64,000 nt of DNA from Macrosoma leucophasiata (taxonomy: Eukaryota; Arthropoda; Insecta; Lepidoptera; Hedylidae): the NCBI GenBank assembly GCA_036365455.1, contig JAWQUS010000010.1, positions 22,492,501 to 22,556,500 on the forward strand. The letters are read 5' to 3'. A model generated the notes under the pieces. That model ran no database searches and was not told where the DNA came from. It worked only from the letters and a program-made list of their open reading frames with translations. Positions 33,190-43,707 of this stretch are shown here, piece after piece (position 1 is the stretch's first letter; every line of letters starts with the position of its first letter). The position numbers and the translations under genes were made by a program.

Positions 33190-33457
33190 TTGTAACGAAA
33201 CGAAGGTGGCAAACAAGCATGCAGCTCACATTGATGTCAAGTGACGACTGAAGCCTATAGACATCTACACATAAACCAGAGAAGTTGCCTCCCCTGAGAC
33301 CAGGGTTGTTATATCTCTGTGATAGTTACGGGGTCATACATTACCATCTAACTGGAACACGGTAGTGCTGAACACTACCATTTGGCGGCAGATAGATTAG
33401 GTAATGCGGTGGTGCCTACGCTTACGAGCTCCTGCACTGAAGTCCTACTATCACCAA
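33190..33457 (-). repeat. Family A retroposon, subfamily B
   Basis: GAAGGTGGCAAACAAGCATG to CCTACTATCACC, with GATAGTTACGGGGTCATAC marking subfamily B; a small deletion lies after ACCAGAG. Confidence 0.78.
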
Positions 33458-33749
33458 ATACCGACTCATTGTGTGTAATATGCGCTTTGTGGTTATCGAT
33501 TTTAGAGTATTTAAGTGACTAAGCAATTAATTCCATATAACGTTTTGAATGATCAGAAAACAACTTAGCTTTTACTAGTGGTAGAATTTTAGTTACTCCC
33601 GCTGGTCTCTACTCCTGGTAGGGGGAGGGGGGGGCAGATAATCTGGGGTTTTAATCCCTGGGTAGTAAGATCTTTTTATGACAATTCTATTTTTTCCTCG
33701 GAGGTTGATATTGTGATGGAAACGTCAATGTTACTTATTACACGGGATC

Positions 33750-34040
33750 ATAGAGCAACGCGGCCCACCGGTCGCGGCGGACCGGAGGGGAGTAGCCATA
33801 GCGTGTATTACCGATGCAAAACAGTCTGTCATTTTATGCGGGGAGAAATGCGTGCGACAAACACGCACACTACAAAAATCGTCTATTACTACGAAACTCA
33901 CACCTTGACTTTAACAAAATACAGAAACAATTTCACGCACATATTTAAACATCTGGGCGACAGGTAAAGGACCATTTGGGCTTGTACTTTGACAGAGGGG
34001 AAAGCCTGCATATGGCTACTCCCCTCCGGTGTTGCTCTAT
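33750..34040. repeat. Inverted repeat, MITE-like
   Basis: CCGGAGGGGAGTAGCCATA (33782-33801) and its complement TATGGCTACTCCCCTCCGG (34014-34032) close a ~215 base loop. ATAGAGCAAC also recurs inverted (GTTGCTCTAT), but the left arm has a ~20 base GC-rich insertion. A short stretch upstream (33600-33640) is G-rich. Confidence 0.5.
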
Positions 34041-34043
34041 ACA

Positions 34044-34150
34044 CGGTACATAACGTAACCGGTGAATCGTGAGTGATTACAGGTATACCTGAATGTATGC
34101 ATTTACCTTTACCTACCCCTTCGAGGGGTAAAATTCTGAAAACGTAACTT
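34044..34150 (+). repeat. tRNA-SINE type 3, 3' fragment
   Basis: AACGTAACCGGTGAATCGTG to GAAAACGTAACTTG; the last third is diverged. Confidence 0.65.
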
Positions 34151-34789
34151 GATAGTAAATGTAGTAAATGATAGTCTTCACGAACGAACACTACACCAAG
34201 CGGCAAGTAGAAAGAAGGCAGGTATTCTATTACTAGAACTAGTCTAGAACCACACCATAAGTAAAAAGAAGTATTGGTTCGCTGAATATATGTAATTATC
34301 TGTGAATACGAATACTCTACTACGTGGAACAAAGGTCAGTTCAAGAGTAACTCCAGACCGATTCAAGCTTCCCCAGCCGCCTCAAAATTAAAGACTGTCT
34401 AACATTTCAAACGTACACTATACCACAAAGGCCAAGCTAAATGGACTCTATTATAACCATCCCTTCAGCACACCGCAAGGGAAAACCTTGAATAGGGTTA
34501 CACTTGTGAGGCGTCTAAGAAAGACCCTAAAATGTCAGCTAATCAATCGGACCCTTGCGAGGGTGATTCATCAAGGAAGGTCGCCTCTTTTTGTAGCGGA
34601 ATTAATTTCGTAGCGTTAATGACATGGTGCTATGTTTGTTCCGGTTAGAAGGTTTCCTGTTTTTGCCCTTAAATGTTTTGTGCTATGTTTTTGGCGATTT
34701 AATTACAAGCTGTTGTGTATTATAGTAAATCCTTACAATATTATAACGTTCGTTGTTGCTTTGTAGTAAGTCTTCCTTTTGTTCAACTT
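34151..34789. other. Unassigned
   Basis: A short GGTCGCCTCTTTTTGTAG near 34585 resembles the end of the palindromic MITE at 35883. Nothing else recognised. Confidence 0.35.
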
Positions 34790-35108
34790 AACGTAACGTA
34801 ACGTAACTTCACGCCTGTAATCCCCGAAGGGGTAGGCAGAGGTAAATGCATGCATTCAAGCATACATGCAAACACCCACGATTCGCCAGTTACGTTTTGG
34901 CCCATGTAACAGGTGGCGAGCCTGTTGACATCTCCGGGCACATTACCAAACTTTGAGGTACTGGGAAATTTCCAGAAAATGGAAAAATCCCAATAGAACC
35001 AGAGATAAAGGCATTTTCACCATTATCTCTGATAACCCTCTACCCGGGAATTGAACCCAGAACCTCAGCGTAGTAGTAGTGGCCTGCTAACACTAGGCTA
35101 CCGAGGCA
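34790..35108 (-). repeat. tRNA-headed SINE, type 3, full length
   Basis: On the minus strand it begins TGCCTCGGTAGCCTAGTG, with a B-box match in the complement of GGGAATTGAACCC. The body includes CCATTTTCTGGAAATTTCCC and TGTCAACAGGCTCGCCACCT, and the 3' end is GAAGTTACG followed by ACGTT repeats. A simple-repeat tail instead of poly(A) suggests mobilisation by a LINE that recognises such tails. Confidence 0.82.
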
Positions 35109-35284
35109 GTTGTTCAACTTGTTCTACGAATATACAACTGTACTTTCGGTATTTTTTGTTTGTTTGTTCATGTTTCAAGATGTCACGCAAGCAAACAAGC
35201 ACGTAGTTAACATTGATGGTAAGTACCTTGTAGCTTCTCTAACATCTGTATGAAACCGGCGACCTATACGTATAATAAAACAAA

Positions 35285-35450
35285 GTAGCCAGGCACGTGT
35301 GTCTGTCTGTCTGTCTGCAATAAACTCAAAGTCTACTGCACAGAATATGTTCATGGGGTTTTTAACAATAGATAGTGGTTCATGAGGAAGGTTTTGTATA
35401 TTTAATTTGTTAATGTTTAGTGTAAAATTTTGCATATGGTAATATTTTTT
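35285..35450. repeat. Fragment of an interspersed repeat
   Basis: GTCTGTCTGTCTGC, CATGGGGTTTTTAACAATAG and TCATGAGGAAGGTTTTGTAT resemble a common moth/butterfly Helitron or LINE segment. Ends are not defined. Confidence 0.4.
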
Positions 35451-35532
35451 TCAAACATGGATTTGCTCAATCCCGTTCAGATCTACTAATTAAAACAATA
35501 ATGACCTACATATTTTTTGCTTTTCTATATAA

Positions 35533-35731
35533 CTAGTAGCCCGCCCCGGCGTGGTTGCAATGTAACCTACCCTCTCCTATTCATCTTAGCGCCATGTTAT
35601 ATTACATAGCCTAAAGCCTTCTTCGATAAATGGGCTATCTAACATTGAAATATTTTTTCAAATCAGACTAGTAGTTCTTAATATTAGCGCGAAACAAACA
35701 AACTCTTCAGCTTTATAATATTAAGTATAGA
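35533..35731 (-). mobile_element. Non-autonomous Helitron
   Basis: On the minus strand A|TCTATACTTAATATTATAAA at the start and GGGGCGGGCTACTAG|T at the end. Contains CTGAAGAGTTTGTTTGTTTC as in the copy at 51229. Confidence 0.85.
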
Positions 35732-35882
35732 TATGACAATTAATTATGAATGATTGAAGGACTATTGATCCCGCAACATTTGATAATATTATTACCATAT
35801 TTTTATTACAAAAATTTGTAGATATTTGTTATATTAGATAGTAAAAAAACCACACATGATTGATAAAAATTGATAGATAAGG

Positions 35883-36020
35883 TCGCCTCTTTACAAGAAT
35901 AATGTGACATTTCATATAGAACCATTTAGATGTAATGTCACGTTATTCTTGTAAGAATAATGTTGCATTTCATAAAGAACTATTTAGATGAAATGTCACG
36001 TTATTCTTGTAAAGAGGCGA
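35883..36020. mobile_element. Double-palindromic MITE
   Basis: TCGCCTCTTTACAAGAATAA at the left end and its complement at the right. The middle again contains CACGTTATTCTTGTAAGAATAA, so the 138 bp form two ~65 bp hairpins, each built from ACAAGAATAAYGTGACATTT. No coding capacity. Confidence 0.8.
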
Positions 36021-36039
36021 AGTGTTAAGAATAATTTTT

Positions 36040-36510
36040 AACCGAGTTCAAAAAAACGAGAAGGTTGTCAATTCGGCCGGTATATATATATTTTTTTATG
36101 TATGTACGCGAATTTCGCCGAGATTTCTGGACCGATTTACCTAATTCTTGTTGTGTTTGATGCGGAATAGTTTCGAATTAGTCCCATAAAAATGTTATTC
36201 AGGTAGGCCCATTAGTTTTTACACTTAAATATGAATACGAGCAAATTAATACAATAAACAAAACGTAACCGGCGAATCTTGGGTGTTTGCATGTATGCTT
36301 GAATGCATGCATTTACCTCTGCCTACCCCTTCGGGGATTACAGTCATGAAGTTACGTTTTAATACAATGAAATGCCTACTTTAATGATTTTGGCTTGGCA
36401 CCGACTTCAATCCTATTAGTAAATAACACATATAAATAATAGGTAGTATATAATTAATATTAAATCTGTATTATTTTTTACTTTTTACATTTGAAGTCGG
36501 TTTTTCTTAA
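36040..36510. mobile_element. Helitron-like body with a SINE fragment inside
   Basis: ACGAGAAGGTTGTCAATTCGG, TTTCTGGACCGATTTACCTA and TTTGAAGTCGGTTTTTCTTA are strings I recognise from moth/butterfly Helitrons. Neither terminus is seen. The type 3 SINE fragment at 36264-36360 interrupts it. Confidence 0.5.
36264..36360 (+). repeat. tRNA-SINE type 3, 3' fragment
   Basis: AACGTAACCGGCGAATCTTG to CATGAAGTTACGTTTT; the two ends are inverted copies of AACGTAAC. Confidence 0.78.
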
Positions 36511-36519
36511 CGTAGTTAT

Positions 36520-36897
36520 TTTTATTTACCTGTAATTTTGTACATAGTGGGTACAAGCTCCATACATTACTGAAACATTCTACATGTCGATACCATCTCA
36601 TTTCTGAGTTTCAAGGCAAATGTTCTTATTGGTTTTTACTATTGATGAAATTCTCACTAGCATTTCCAATATGGAGTATGGAAATATGCCCAGTTAATAA
36701 CAATAAGCTCGCCTCAAATTACACTCACGAGTCCTAGACGAAGACTGTAGGTATGTACCTACATTTCTCCTCATATCTTTACGAAGCAAAAGGCACGAAT
36801 TTATTTTCGGGAGATATTTTTATTGGAAGTATCTACTAAATAGCTATATTCTTGAATCTTTAGTTTATTTCAATACTCATTGATGATTTGTATCATT
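36520..36897. other. Unassigned AT-rich DNA
   Basis: Nothing recognised. Confidence 0.35.
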
Positions 36898-36982
36898 ATG
36901 GCGTCGGGACATGATGATCCCACGGTCCACTAGTGAAATATTTTTTTTCTACTGCAAGTGAAATCTTCAACTAGTGCAGTCA

Positions 36983-37473
36983 CCAGCTTGGTCCACTTGA
37001 CTCCCTACAAAAACGCGCCGTTCGTATTGTTAACGATCCGGGACTTACAGACAGGCTCGAACATCTGAGCCTGCGCAGAGATATTGGTAGTCTGTGCGTG
37101 TTATACCGTTTCTACAATGGTGAGTGCTCTGTCGAACTGTTCGACATGGTGCCACCGTGTCTTTTTCTACACCGTACTACCCGCCGAAGAGAGAAGTTTC
37201 ACCCTCACCGACTGGACACCTGGCAGTGCTCAACGGTGCGATTTTTTCGTTCGTTTCTGCCCAGAACGTGTAAATTGTGGAACGAACTTCCCTCTGAGGT
37301 GTTCCCTCGGTGCTACAATATGGGGTTCTTCAAAAATGGCGTCAAAAGAGTCCTTCAGGGCTGGCAGCGCGTTGGCAACTCCCCTGGTGTTGCAAATGTC
37401 CATAGGCGACGGTGACCACTTACCATCAGGTGGCCCGTCTGCTTGTCTGTCAACTTAATGACATAAAAAAAAA
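36983..37473 (+). mobile_element. Jockey-like LINE, 5' truncated
   Basis: Ends in TGACATAAAAAAAAAA. AGTCA at both edges is a possible short target duplication. The 3' untranslated part (CATCAGGTGGCCCGTCTGCT) recurs at 17041. Confidence 0.75.
36985..37415 (+). pseudogene. Reverse transcriptase C-terminal region, jockey-like
   Basis: Open frame: SLQKRAVRIVNDPGLTDRLE, LSLRRDIGSLCVLYRFYNGE, ELFDMVPPCLFLHRTTRRRE, CKLWNELPSEVFPRCYNMGF and FKNGVKRVLQGWQR, then stop. This is the C-terminal region of jockey-clade LINEs; the polymerase core is missing because the insertion is 5' truncated. The frame itself is undamaged, so insertion may be fairly recent. Confidence 0.82.
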
Positions 37474-37699
37474 AGTCAGTCTACCGAACAATGGTGATCA
37501 AACCATTCCAATGGAAGTAATAGATCAAGCCCTTCTTGCGTTAATGCACTTACTACCACAGTACGTACTAAGATTACTAGTGGTAGTTTTATAGCAGCGT
37601 CCTCCGATAAAACTACCGCTTCTGCGATTGTGGCCGCCTTATGGGCAGACTTCAGACTTTGGTCCAGCAGTGGACATCTTTCGACTGTTATTATGAACA

Positions 37700-38524
37700 T
37701 TATAAGTGACTTTGAATACAGTTACTACTGAGATATTATCAATGGAGTACAACATTCGATAGGTTTCAAAATATAGGTACCTCATCTTCTGAGAAAACTA
37801 TATAGCTTACAAAAAGTTCCCGACGTATTTCCCATACGCTTCAGTATGCAAATTTATTTAAGTAACCAACATCAATCTGTAATCAACAGAAAAGCATTCA
37901 GACATCTTTATTTCTTTTTAATAAAATATTGTACAACATATATTTTTAAATGAATAGACATCTGACATTTAGTGTTTTATTATACGTACATATTGACTGG
38001 TTAAATTGTGTGAATCGCCGCAAAGCTGTTTTATTAGTTTTGAAAATTCAACGGACATGAATAAAAAATTGGTTACTGACAAAGACCTAGCGGTAGCCGG
38101 AGCCATTTTTTATGTAATGGCTGCACCTGCCTGTTTATGGGGTCTATACCAAATGGCATTGTAATATATTTAAATGCACGCCCAAAAATGCTGGTCAGGG
38201 CGTAGCCACAGTGTCAACGGGTTAATAAGTATAATATTGTGCTGTTTAAGAGTTTACATTACCGAAATACTTTATTATAACTCTAGTGTGTTCTAAAATC
38301 GAAAAGCCAGGGTATTTTGACTGTTGATTTTTCTGATAACTATGGTCTATTATTATCTATTAATAAGGGATAGGATTGAATTACAACTTTTTGGGTGAAT
38401 GGTCCAGTTACCTAATTAAAAAATATTCAAATCAAAATGTGAGTTGTTGTAACAACATGCATTATGAGATTTCAACGTTATTATCGACGAAATTCAAGCA
38501 TATATTTTAATTCCTTGAGTTGGC
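37700..38524. other. Unassigned AT-rich DNA
   Basis: Nothing recognised. Confidence 0.35.
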
Positions 38525-38735
38525 TTTTTACTTTGGTCGACTGCGAAGTTGCTAATGCAGTCAGTCAACCGAACGATGGCACGGAATGAGCAGCAGAGTG
38601 GACGCGAACAGTACCGCTAATTCAAATGCCAAGCGTGGCGATTATGTTACACATATTCTACTTAAAATTACGCACAAACCTGTTGTGAGCATCGTTTAGC
38701 AGTGGACGTTTTCGGCTTACGTGATGATGATGAAC
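38525..38735 (+). mobile_element. RTE-derived short element
   Basis: Leader strings AATGCAGTCAGTCAACCGAA and GCCAAGCGTGGCGATTATG, then tail TAGCAGTGGACGTTTTCGGC and a GTGATGATGATGA end like that of the RTE at 54102. Confidence 0.72.
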
Positions 38736-39788
38736 CTTCTTGCAAATGTGGTTACGTACTTATCTACTCTTCTGGAAGTTGTTTATCTAATTTTCATTTT
38801 AAATCAACCATAATTATGGACAGTATACTTATATGAGACTTTAACAACATATCAAGTTTGGAAAAAATACAAGTTTTTTACTAAAAGACAAATTATTCCA
38901 AAAAAGAAAGATAAAAAAATCAAATCAAATTTACAAAGTATAAAACAATTATGAATTTAATTGAAGAGGGTACATAACCTAATCCAATTCAGATTTATGG
39001 TTAGTAAGACTTTACAATTTAAAGTTCACCTCCAACCGCTATCACTGCGACCACACCACAATTAGGCACGTCTATGACGTGTGAAGTAAATTATGGTTAC
39101 CGACACCTGGTCACAAAACCAGTCATTTGCATGGTCATTCCATTGTTGTAGGTTTACTTTAATTTTCTCGCTTGTCATTTACGTAGTTCACATTGTGCGA
39201 GCCAAAGAATTATGCAAGTTGAGTGAAATGTGACCTGGATAGAATTTCAGTCGCTGTCAGAATGATGTTTGACCTTCTGATTGTATTGTATGATGACAAA
39301 AGCTTGAGTGAATCTTATATTTATACTGTGCTGATATCATGTCTTTGTTTGCAAATATAAATTTTATGACAGTGATTCTGCTGAAGGTAGATACTGTTAG
39401 TAGACTACAGTAAAATTGTACTTACAACTGAAGTAATAGTTCGGAATTTTGATTGAGAAATGATTGATATGGGCTATTGCTAATCAGAAAGATTCTCAAG
39501 GAGAATTCTGGAGTTGGGATTCCAGATTTATTATATACTGTGGTGCATATAGGCATATTGATTTTCTCCACCGGTTTGGAGTTTTGACCAATTATAATTA
39601 GTTTTCCAGTATTTTTCAGCAGATTTTTAGAACTGAATGACATCTTTTGCAACTTCAATTTCTCATTAAATAACTTTCGTTTCGACATAGTTTGGTACTA
39701 AAGGAATCGACATTTATATCATCTCTGCCTACTAGTTCGGATTATCCGAGTGTGACATTTTTTAGCATTAAGTCCAACATTACTGAAA
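38736..39788. other. Unassigned AT-rich DNA
   Basis: An 88-codon lysine- and serine-rich frame at 39422-39688 (minus) has no motif. Nothing else seen. Confidence 0.3.
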
Positions 39789-39800
39789 TGTATTTCAGAT

Positions 39801-40089
39801 CTGACTGGTGGTAGAGCTCCAGTGACGGAGCTCGGGGGCGTAGGCACCACCGCTTTACCGAATATACTTGCCGCTAAATGGTAGTGTTCAGCACTATCGT
39901 GTTCCGGTCAGGTGGTAATGTACGGCCCTGTAAATTCCGGCACAGAGGCATAACACCTTAGGCCTCAAGAATGGTAACGCATTTTGACCTTGGTCTTAGT
40001 GTGGGTGTCTATAGGTTGCAGTCATCACTTAACATCAATGTGAACTGGATGCTTGTTTGCGATTTCCCTTACATTAAAAAAAACTAATT
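39801..40089 (+). repeat. Family A retroposon with 12 bp target duplication
   Basis: TGTATTTCAGAT stands at 39789-39800 and at 40090-40101, exactly bracketing a complete sense copy (CTGACTGGTGGTAGAGCTCC to CCTTACATT plus poly(A)). This fixes the ends of the family and shows target-primed insertion. Confidence 0.9.
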
Positions 40090-40101
40090 TGTATTTCAGA
40101 T

Positions 40102-40518
40102 TTCAGATGCATTTTGCACTTAAATAAAAAAATAAAAGAGCACCGTTTGTACCTGACCATACAATTTTAACAATGTCTAAATAATTTGATTAAAACATTT
40201 AAAATTTAATACAAATTCAACACCGAAATATAAACATATCTCCATAAAAATATGACAGACCGCTAGTTAAATATAACTGCATTTGGGCAGTGAAACATTT
40301 CCTGTGTTTCAAATTTTATGGAAGTTTTTCTGTGTCCGAATAGTTTACAGGAAATCACTTTTGACAGACGGACGGATACCCACGTTTCCTTTTGTGTTAT
40401 GAAAAATATTTATATTTCAGTATTTTCTTTGCTTTTATTGGTAAGAAGAATTATTTTTAGTATATATGACGAACATAATCAGTTCTATCAACTTGTTAGA
40501 TGTAAATAAAATATCAAA
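40102..40518. other. Unassigned; 63-codon frame
   Basis: The frame 40318-40509 has a hydrophobic middle (SVFSLLLLV) but no family match; it ends just before the mariner insertion. Confidence 0.3.
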
Positions 40519-40520
40519 TA

Positions 40521-41068
40521 TTAGGTTGGAGAAAAAGTTTCTTTGCATTTTTTAAGATAATTCAAAACATTTTTTAATACAGTTTATTTAAATTTAACTA
40601 AAGTATGTATGTACCATTTTGTTCGATAACCTTTTGCCATCTTGTAGGTAGGGACATGGCATCCATTTTATCCGTAATAGGGCGACCAGAGCGAGGTGCA
40701 TCTTTGACATCAAAATTTCCGGATTGAAAACGCTTAAACCAAATTTGTGCTACTCTCACAGACACTGCACTAGGTCCATAAACATCGCAAATTTTTTTCG
40801 CGGCTTGCGTTGCATTTTTACTTTTTTTGTAGTAAAATTTTAAAATGTATCGAATTTCTTCATTAGATTCACTCATTTTGACAGTACGAAAAACAAATGA
40901 AAATCACACATTTGCCTAATTTGAATTTGGAATTATGTTCTTTAAAATTTTAACTTTCAATGATACCAAAACCAGCCAGATATACAATATAGAAATACTA
41001 CAGCCAAAGAGATTTTATTACAAGTTCATACATACTATACATGCGAAAAGACTTTTTCCCCAACCTAT
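40521..41068 (-). mobile_element. Internally deleted mariner (MITE-like), copy 3
   Basis: Both mariner ends are present (TTAGGTTGGAGAAAAAGTTT, and the complement of ATAGGTTGGGGAAAAAGTC), with TA outside each. About 750 bases of the transposase gene are missing, joined at a shared ATG/CAT (at ~40657). The element could be mobilised by transposase made elsewhere. Confidence 0.9.
40598..40876 (-). CDS. Truncated mariner transposase, DNA-binding half fused in frame to its C-terminus
   Basis: 92 intact codons. Residues 1-74 are the normal N-terminus: MSESNEEIRYILKFYYKKSK, the first helix-turn-helix (about residues 1-55, ending IWFKRFQSG), and the GRPITDK linker. After KMDAM the frame continues SLPTRWQKVIEQNGTYIL, the native end. 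All three catalytic aspartates and most of the second helix-turn-helix are lost, so it cannot cut DNA. If expressed it could bind mariner ends. Unlike the two longer copies, it has an intact ATG and no stop or shift. Expression is unproven. Confidence 0.7.
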   Translation of the reverse strand: MSESNEEIRYILKFYYKKSKNATQAAKKICDVYGPSAVSVRVAQIWFKRFQSGNFDVKDAPRSGRPITDKMDAMSLPTRWQKVIEQNGTYIL

Positions 41069-41070
41069 TA

Positions 41071-43707
41071 TTTCACTTTTGGGGACATTAAATTTGTTTG
41101 GAGGAACTATCGTTATTGTCATAGAATTTCATGGTATGTGTAGCGTCACATTTAATAAGTGTAGATTATTCGGAGTAGAGAATTCGGAGGCGCGTCAGTT
41201 GTCCAGCCCTACATCTTAGTGCCACGCACTCGCACCTCAACTCGCCTAAATTAACCGCTACGATGTAACTCTGTTAAATCCGCATTGTACTCGTACAAAG
41301 TGTAATGGCAAGGTCCAACAATATTAAAAGGTGTTCATAATATCAAGTTTCAATTCATTTAACGTAATTTTTTTAATACAAAGTTTCAAAATTAATTATT
41401 TCTTATTTTATTTGTCAACCCTAACATGTCATTTATGAAAACGCTCAGCATCTCACACACACATACCGTGCGTGGTGAAGGTGTAGCGAACGGTACGCGT
41501 GTGTGCGTATGAAATGCAGCATCTCAGCAATACATACCTACGGAGTACTACGCACCTTGTATAGTGATCACCAACATGGACTTCTCACTTCCATCCTCAA
41601 CTAATGAACACGCATTACCTTCTATATTGTCAATCACATCAAGCAAAGCCAAAGTTTGCAAGAAGGTTTAAATGATTCGGTCAAATGCTGATCCTTGCGA
41701 GACACCAATCAAGAAGCTCATAATGATGGAGAAGATAGATGATGCTGCTGAGTGGAATTGAGAAATAAAAATACCATATTGCACAGTTAAACATAATTTA
41801 TTTCATATTATTTTAATTATCACAGATTCATTTATTTTAATAGTCATCACGTTAACAAAAATATATATAGTCTACTGCGGTGATGATTCCCATTTACAAA
41901 TATACACTTCAATTTATACGATGTATACACCATTTCAACTAAATGTAGCTTCCATATACCTACAAATTTATTTTGCTCCTATCTGGCGTGAACCGGTTTA
42001 AGCTAGTTTTAACAGGTTGAATCAATGATCAGTCACGGAGAAAATTGTGGCTCTATTTGAGCGCTGAATTAAATTTGGTTATACAATGTATAAACGTAGT
42101 GTTAGGCATTACATTTTCAACTACATACGTGTTTACTGCGAAATAAATATTTACAATCTATCACTTTATATACAGAGATAGGAATTAGTTTGAGTCTAAG
42201 CAATAGATATCCGAGTAAAAGTTCAGGTATTCGGAAATGTAATATCTGTCATTAAAAAATGTAACAAAAAACCAAAATTTTACATGTAGTCTAGTATTAG
42301 TTCATAGCCTCTGAATTTTGAACAATCTAACACGTATGTTTATAAGTACTTAATCAGAAACACCAAGACCACTTTTTAATAATAAAAGTAATAATAACAC
42401 CATTTTTCAAAACCTTAATCGCTAAATTTTGATGAGAAATTGATACTGATAGTTTTAAGGCCGAATACTCAAACGTCACTAAATTTTAAGCAACCCTCAA
42501 ATGTGCGATATCTCTATCGTTTGAACGTGTTTTATAAAGACAGAAGACTTTAAAGACAGAAGACTTTAAAAAACCACTTAGATTTGAGTGACGTTTGAGT
42601 ATTTGGCCGTATGTGAAATGTTTCGTTTTCAATCAAGGATAAAAATATATTAAAATTTTTATCTTTCAATTTAAAGATTACAGTTTTGAAATCATCTATT
42701 TTAAACATCCATTGCTAGGTAGTTGTTATCATAGAAAAAATGCAGGAACTTATAATTTATGTATAATTACTAATATAAGAAGTCTTACGGCCGCTCCCGT
42801 TTTATTTATGTTCATTAAAATATTTAGAATTAAATTTACACAGTGATAATATAGTAATATTGAGTCCTAAATGCAGGCCTCTAATATATTTTTTGTTACT
42901 GGTATATCGTCTATTCTATTACATTAGCAACCATGAAAAACATATTATCTTCTTATAAAAATCTGTACAGTTTTGAACGTGTACGTCGCATTCGATGATC
43001 ATTCATTGCATTATATTAATTAATAGCACAAGTCATGCGTTGCTCATATAGTAGAATACAATCACTATTTAATGTTTTACTCGGATTAAAATAGTGGCAG
43101 TAAAGTTAAATGTGAGGAGTAGAAATATTTAAATGCAATTCGAGTCTTACGAAGTTACCGTCATACAGCTAACAACATTAATCATGAAATAGATACAAAA
43201 GTATAAAAAACATGTTGATACAAAAGCGAAATTGACGTGGATTAACTGGAGTATTATAATTACTTTAGTCGTGATAAAGTAAAAAATTTAAGTCCACTAA
43301 TTCGAACTACTCGCTGTATGACAGCATCTTTATTGGCAGTACAAAAATCTATCAATGTGATTCATTACAAGCTCATAACTCACCCATAAATCGTCCAAAT
43401 GAAACGTGACAACAATAATTTGGCACGTATTACTAAACGAAAACAAAGAAAAAATATAGAAGGCCAAAATGTAACTTAGCGAATATAATTTCGATTATAT
43501 GAACACTCAAACACTTATAAAAAATAACAAATCAACCGACACCACAGTCGGCTCTTTAAAAGATCAGGCACTATTATTGCTACTATCATATAATTTATTC
43601 ATCCGCTTATCTACAGCACGACGGTTTCTATACATCCACTACATTTTACAATAGGCCGTCGACCCGCTAAATAACATTTAAACTACACCAAATAACATAG
43701 TCTGTAT
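41071..43707 (-). other. Unc5 3' flank and probable 3' untranslated region
   Basis: Downstream of the Unc5 stop. The part from ~41760 to 43707 is AT-rich and almost free of the repeats that crowd the rest of the window, which suits a long 3' untranslated region. Complements of AATAAA occur at 41797-41802 and 41831-41836, but the true polyadenylation site cannot be chosen. Near 41560-41760 the minus strand reads IGVSQGSAF and then a stop, possibly a decayed reverse transcriptase scrap. Confidence 0.4.
42459..42608. mobile_element. MITE with 22 bp inverted ends in the Unc5 3' region
   Basis: GGCCGAATACTCAAACGTCA at the left pairs with the complement at 42587-42608, one mismatch in 22. Inside, AGACAGAAGACTTTAA is repeated in tandem. 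150 bp, no coding capacity. If the 3' untranslated region extends this far the ends could form a hairpin in the transcript. Confidence 0.78.

Larger units (their letters stand above)
36898..37690 (+). mobile_element. RTE-derived short element split by a jockey-like LINE
   Basis: The left part (36898-36982) is the RTE leader GGCGTCGGGACATGATGATCC to CTAGTGCAGTCA. The right part (37474-37690) continues with CAGTCTACCGAACAATGG through the leader to GGTCCAGCAGTGGACATC and an ATTATT end. The 491 bp between is a LINE. Confidence 0.7.

Noticed and set aside
41560..41760. Reverse transcriptase fragment (IGVSQGSAF on the minus strand)
   Set aside because: One short GVxQGSA-like string followed by a stop is too little; no FADD box or other motif follows.
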